A stretch of DNA of 7,589 bases from Rudanella sp. Lineage in GTDB: Bacteria; Bacteroidota; Bacteroidia; Cytophagales; Spirosomataceae. The DNA lies in the NCBI GenBank assembly GCA_026785985.1, contig JAJAYX010000706.1, positions 1 to 7,589 on the forward strand. Direction: 5' to 3'. The notes under the pieces are model-generated. The model was not told the DNA's origin. It did not search any database and saw nothing but the letters and a program-made list of their open reading frames with translations. How positions within the stretch are numbered: the stretch's first letter is position 1; each line of letters starts with the position of its first letter. The translations under genes and the position numbers were made by a program. This document shows positions 6,132-7,589 of the stretch, piece by piece.

Positions 6132-7528
6132 TGGCACTCATCGACATGGTTATGCCCAAAATGGGCGAGAGTATTATGGAATGTACCGTGATTACGTGGC
6201 TCAAAAAGCCCGGTGATCGCATCGAAGCCGACGATTCTATTCTGGAAGTAGCCACCGACAAAGTGGATACCGAAGTACCTGCCATCTGTGCGGGTATCCT
6301 GAAAGAATGCCTTGTTCGCGATGGCGATGTGGTGCCAATTGGCGCACCCATCGCCCGAATTGAAACAGAAGAGTTCATCGAAAACGGACAGGCTCCTGAA
6401 AGCACTGCCCCGAATGCTGCGCCCCTTGCTCAGATTCCCAATCACTCAAGCCATTCTGCCGAAGACGAGGTTTTGGAAGCCGCCCGTGGTCTGGAAGCCA
6501 GCATTTCGTCCATGCGCACCCGGCCTGACCTGGTTGGTACGGCTTCGTTTGCGGGCCGGTTCTATTCGCCCCTGGTGTTGAATATTGCTAAGAAAGAAGG
6601 CATTGGCCGCGAGGAACTCGACCGCATTCCGGGATCAGGTGCCGAAAATCGCCTGACTAAAAATGATATTATGGAGTATGTGAGTGTGGAGCGTGGGCGA
6701 TCCGACGGGTCGGCAGAGGACGTAGGGGTTAAGCAAGAAACGGTAGCCCCCCCACCACCCGCCCTTCACCGACCCGTCGGACTGCCTTCACCCACCCCCA
6801 CCCCCCGCTCCCTCAACGGACATTCTGAGATCATTCAGATGGATCGGATGAGGAAGCTGATTGCCCGGCGAATGGTCGAATCGAAGCAGATTTCGCCCCA
6901 CGTCAGCTCGTTTGTCGAAACCGATATGACCGCCATTGTGCAGTGGCGAGCTAAAATAAAGGACGATTTCAAGCGGCAAACCGGCGAAAACCTGACCTAT
7001 ACGCCGATTCTGATTGAGGCCCTCGTGAAAGCCATCAAAGACTTTCCAATGATCAACGTGTCCGTGGAGGGCGACAACATCATCGTTAAAAAGTCGATCA
7101 ATATTGGCATGGCGGTGGCTTTGCCGTCGGGAAATCTGATTGTGCCCGTCATTCATAATGCCGACCAGTATAATCTTGTGGGCCTAACCAAAAAGGTAAA
7201 CGACCTCTCCAAACGCGCCCGCGAAAACAAACTCACCGCCGACGATCTGGCCAACGGTACCTACACCATGTCGAACATTGGCACGTTTGGCAACGTGATG
7301 GGAACGCCCATTATTTTGCAACCGCAAGTAGCGATTATGGCCTTTGGAGCTATTGTGAAAAAGCCCGCCGTGATCGAAACACCACAGGGTGATTTGATTG
7401 GTGTTCGGCAACTTATGTTCCTCTCGCACTCCTACGATCACCGCGTGGTGGATGGTTCGCTGGGCGGGCAGTTTGTGAAGCGGGTCAGTGATTATTTGGA
7501 GAAGTTCGATACAGACAGAAAAATATGA
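6131..7528 (+). CDS. 2-oxo acid dehydrogenase complex E2 (dihydrolipoamide acyltransferase), probably branched-chain type
   Basis: The E2 core takes acyl groups from E1 through a swinging lipoyl arm and passes them to CoA. The 465 residues have the standard order. The lipoyl domain is at 1-80, with K44 in EVATDKVDTEVPA as the attachment site. A linker leads to the peripheral subunit-binding domain at about 143-185 (FYSPLVLNIAKKEGIG). A second linker, rich in Pro and Thr, spans 205-226. The catalytic domain is at 235-460, with the SYDHRVVDG motif (H437, D441) and TYTMSNIGTFG. There is only one lipoyl domain. The SYDHRVVDGSLGG form resembles Bacteroidota branched-chain E2s, but PDH or OGDH use cannot be excluded. 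No E1 or E3 gene is adjacent. It overlaps cinA by 1 base and the next gene by 4. Confidence 0.93.
   Translation: MALIDMVMPKMGESIMECTVITWLKKPGDRIEADDSILEVATDKVDTEVPAICAGILKECLVRDGDVVPIGAPIARIETEEFIENGQAPESTAPNAAPLAQIPNHSSHSAEDEVLEAARGLEASISSMRTRPDLVGTASFAGRFYSPLVLNIAKKEGIGREELDRIPGSGAENRLTKNDIMEYVSVERGRSDGSAEDVGVKQETVAPPPPALHRPVGLPSPTPTPRSLNGHSEIIQMDRMRKLIARRMVESKQISPHVSSFVETDMTAIVQWRAKIKDDFKRQTGENLTYTPILIEALVKAIKDFPMINVSVEGDNIIVKKSINIGMAVALPSGNLIVPVIHNADQYNLVGLTKKVNDLSKRARENKLTADDLANGTYTMSNIGTFGNVMGTPIILQPQVAIMAFGAIVKKPAVIETPQGDLIGVRQLMFLSHSYDHRVVDGSLGGQFVKRVSDYLEKFDTDRKI
6701..6781. repeat. 13-bp perfect inverted repeat within the E2 gene
   Basis: TCCGACGGGTCGG at 6701-6713 is the exact reverse complement of CCGACCCGTCGGA at 6769-6781. 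The 55-base spacer encodes the start of the Pro-rich linker. The left arm is itself nearly palindromic (CCGAC-GG-GTCGG). In mRNA the two arms could pair into a stable stem. The reading frame is not disturbed. Confidence 0.75.
6747..6806 (-). other. C-rich linker codons, G-quadruplex-capable on the minus strand
   Basis: The linker is coded by C-runs: C7 at 6747-6753, C3 at 6758-6760, C3 at 6762-6764, then C3, C5 and C6 at 6791-6806. On the minus strand 6764-6747 reads GGG-C-GGG-TGGT-G7, which satisfies a four-run G3 quadruplex pattern if the G7 is split. The amino-acid product is simply Pro/Thr linker. Confidence 0.4.
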
Positions 7529-7589
7529 AACAACGCATTGCCATCGACATGGATGATGTCATGGCCGACACCTACGGCAAGTTTGCCGA
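7525..7589 (+). CDS. 5'(3')-deoxyribonucleotidase-like HAD phosphatase, N-terminus only
   Basis: Only 21 codons are in the window (MKQRIAIDMDDVMADTYGKF then Ala), cut by the right edge. The D-M-D-D-V motif at residues 8-12 is HAD motif I, with D8 as nucleophile and D10 as general acid/base. The sequence closely resembles the start of NT5C-type 5' nucleotidases of Bacteroidota, which dephosphorylate deoxyribonucleoside monophosphates in the cytoplasm. Its ATG overlaps the E2 stop (ATGA), so it is the third gene of the cinA operon. The subfamily is inferred from a short stretch. Confidence 0.75.
   Translation, partial: MKQRIAIDMDDVMADTYGKFA

Noticed and set aside
6788..7156. 122-residue minus-strand frame ending in poly-Gly inside the E2 gene
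   Set aside because: The Gly run is only the reverse reading of the CCC-rich linker.

Overview
The window looks like chromosomal DNA from a Bacteroidota member, most likely Cytophagales (Spirosoma-like). The reasons are a gldC gene (gliding-associated, restricted to this phylum), a Bacteroidetes-type Cas6, several TAnnTTTG -7 promoter elements, and the close match of the glycosylasparaginase to the Elizabethkingia-type enzyme. The genus is inference; no rRNA or tRNA is present to fix it.

Left edge (1-921): a nearly complete cas6 gene on the minus strand starts at a TTG codon and runs off the window. It marks the border of a possible CRISPR-Cas locus lying to the left. No repeat array or other cas gene is inside the window. 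Upstream of cas6 are a candidate promoter, a small dyad and a strong hairpin terminator that closes the next gene.

Middle (922-4787): a secreted M48 zinc metallopeptidase lipoprotein (minus) is divergent from a Tat-exported glycosylasparaginase (plus). The glycosylasparaginase converges on a minus-strand pair: a DUF4197 exported protein followed, 29 bases later, by gldC. gldC also has its own -7 element directly at its start codon.

Right part (4866-7589): a tight plus-strand operon, cinA (NMN amidohydrolase with a MoCF-like domain), a lipoyl-bearing 2-oxo acid dehydrogenase E2, and the beginning of a 5'(3')-deoxyribonucleotidase. The genes overlap by 1 and 4 bases, so translation is probably coupled. 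Inside the E2 gene a 13-bp perfect inverted repeat brackets a C-rich stretch that encodes the proline-rich linker.

Most of the window is ordinary housekeeping content. The items most worth following are the TTG-started cas6 at the edge, the structured linker segment of the E2 gene, and the gldC/DUF4197 pairing. I see no evidence for an undescribed multi-gene system fully contained here.
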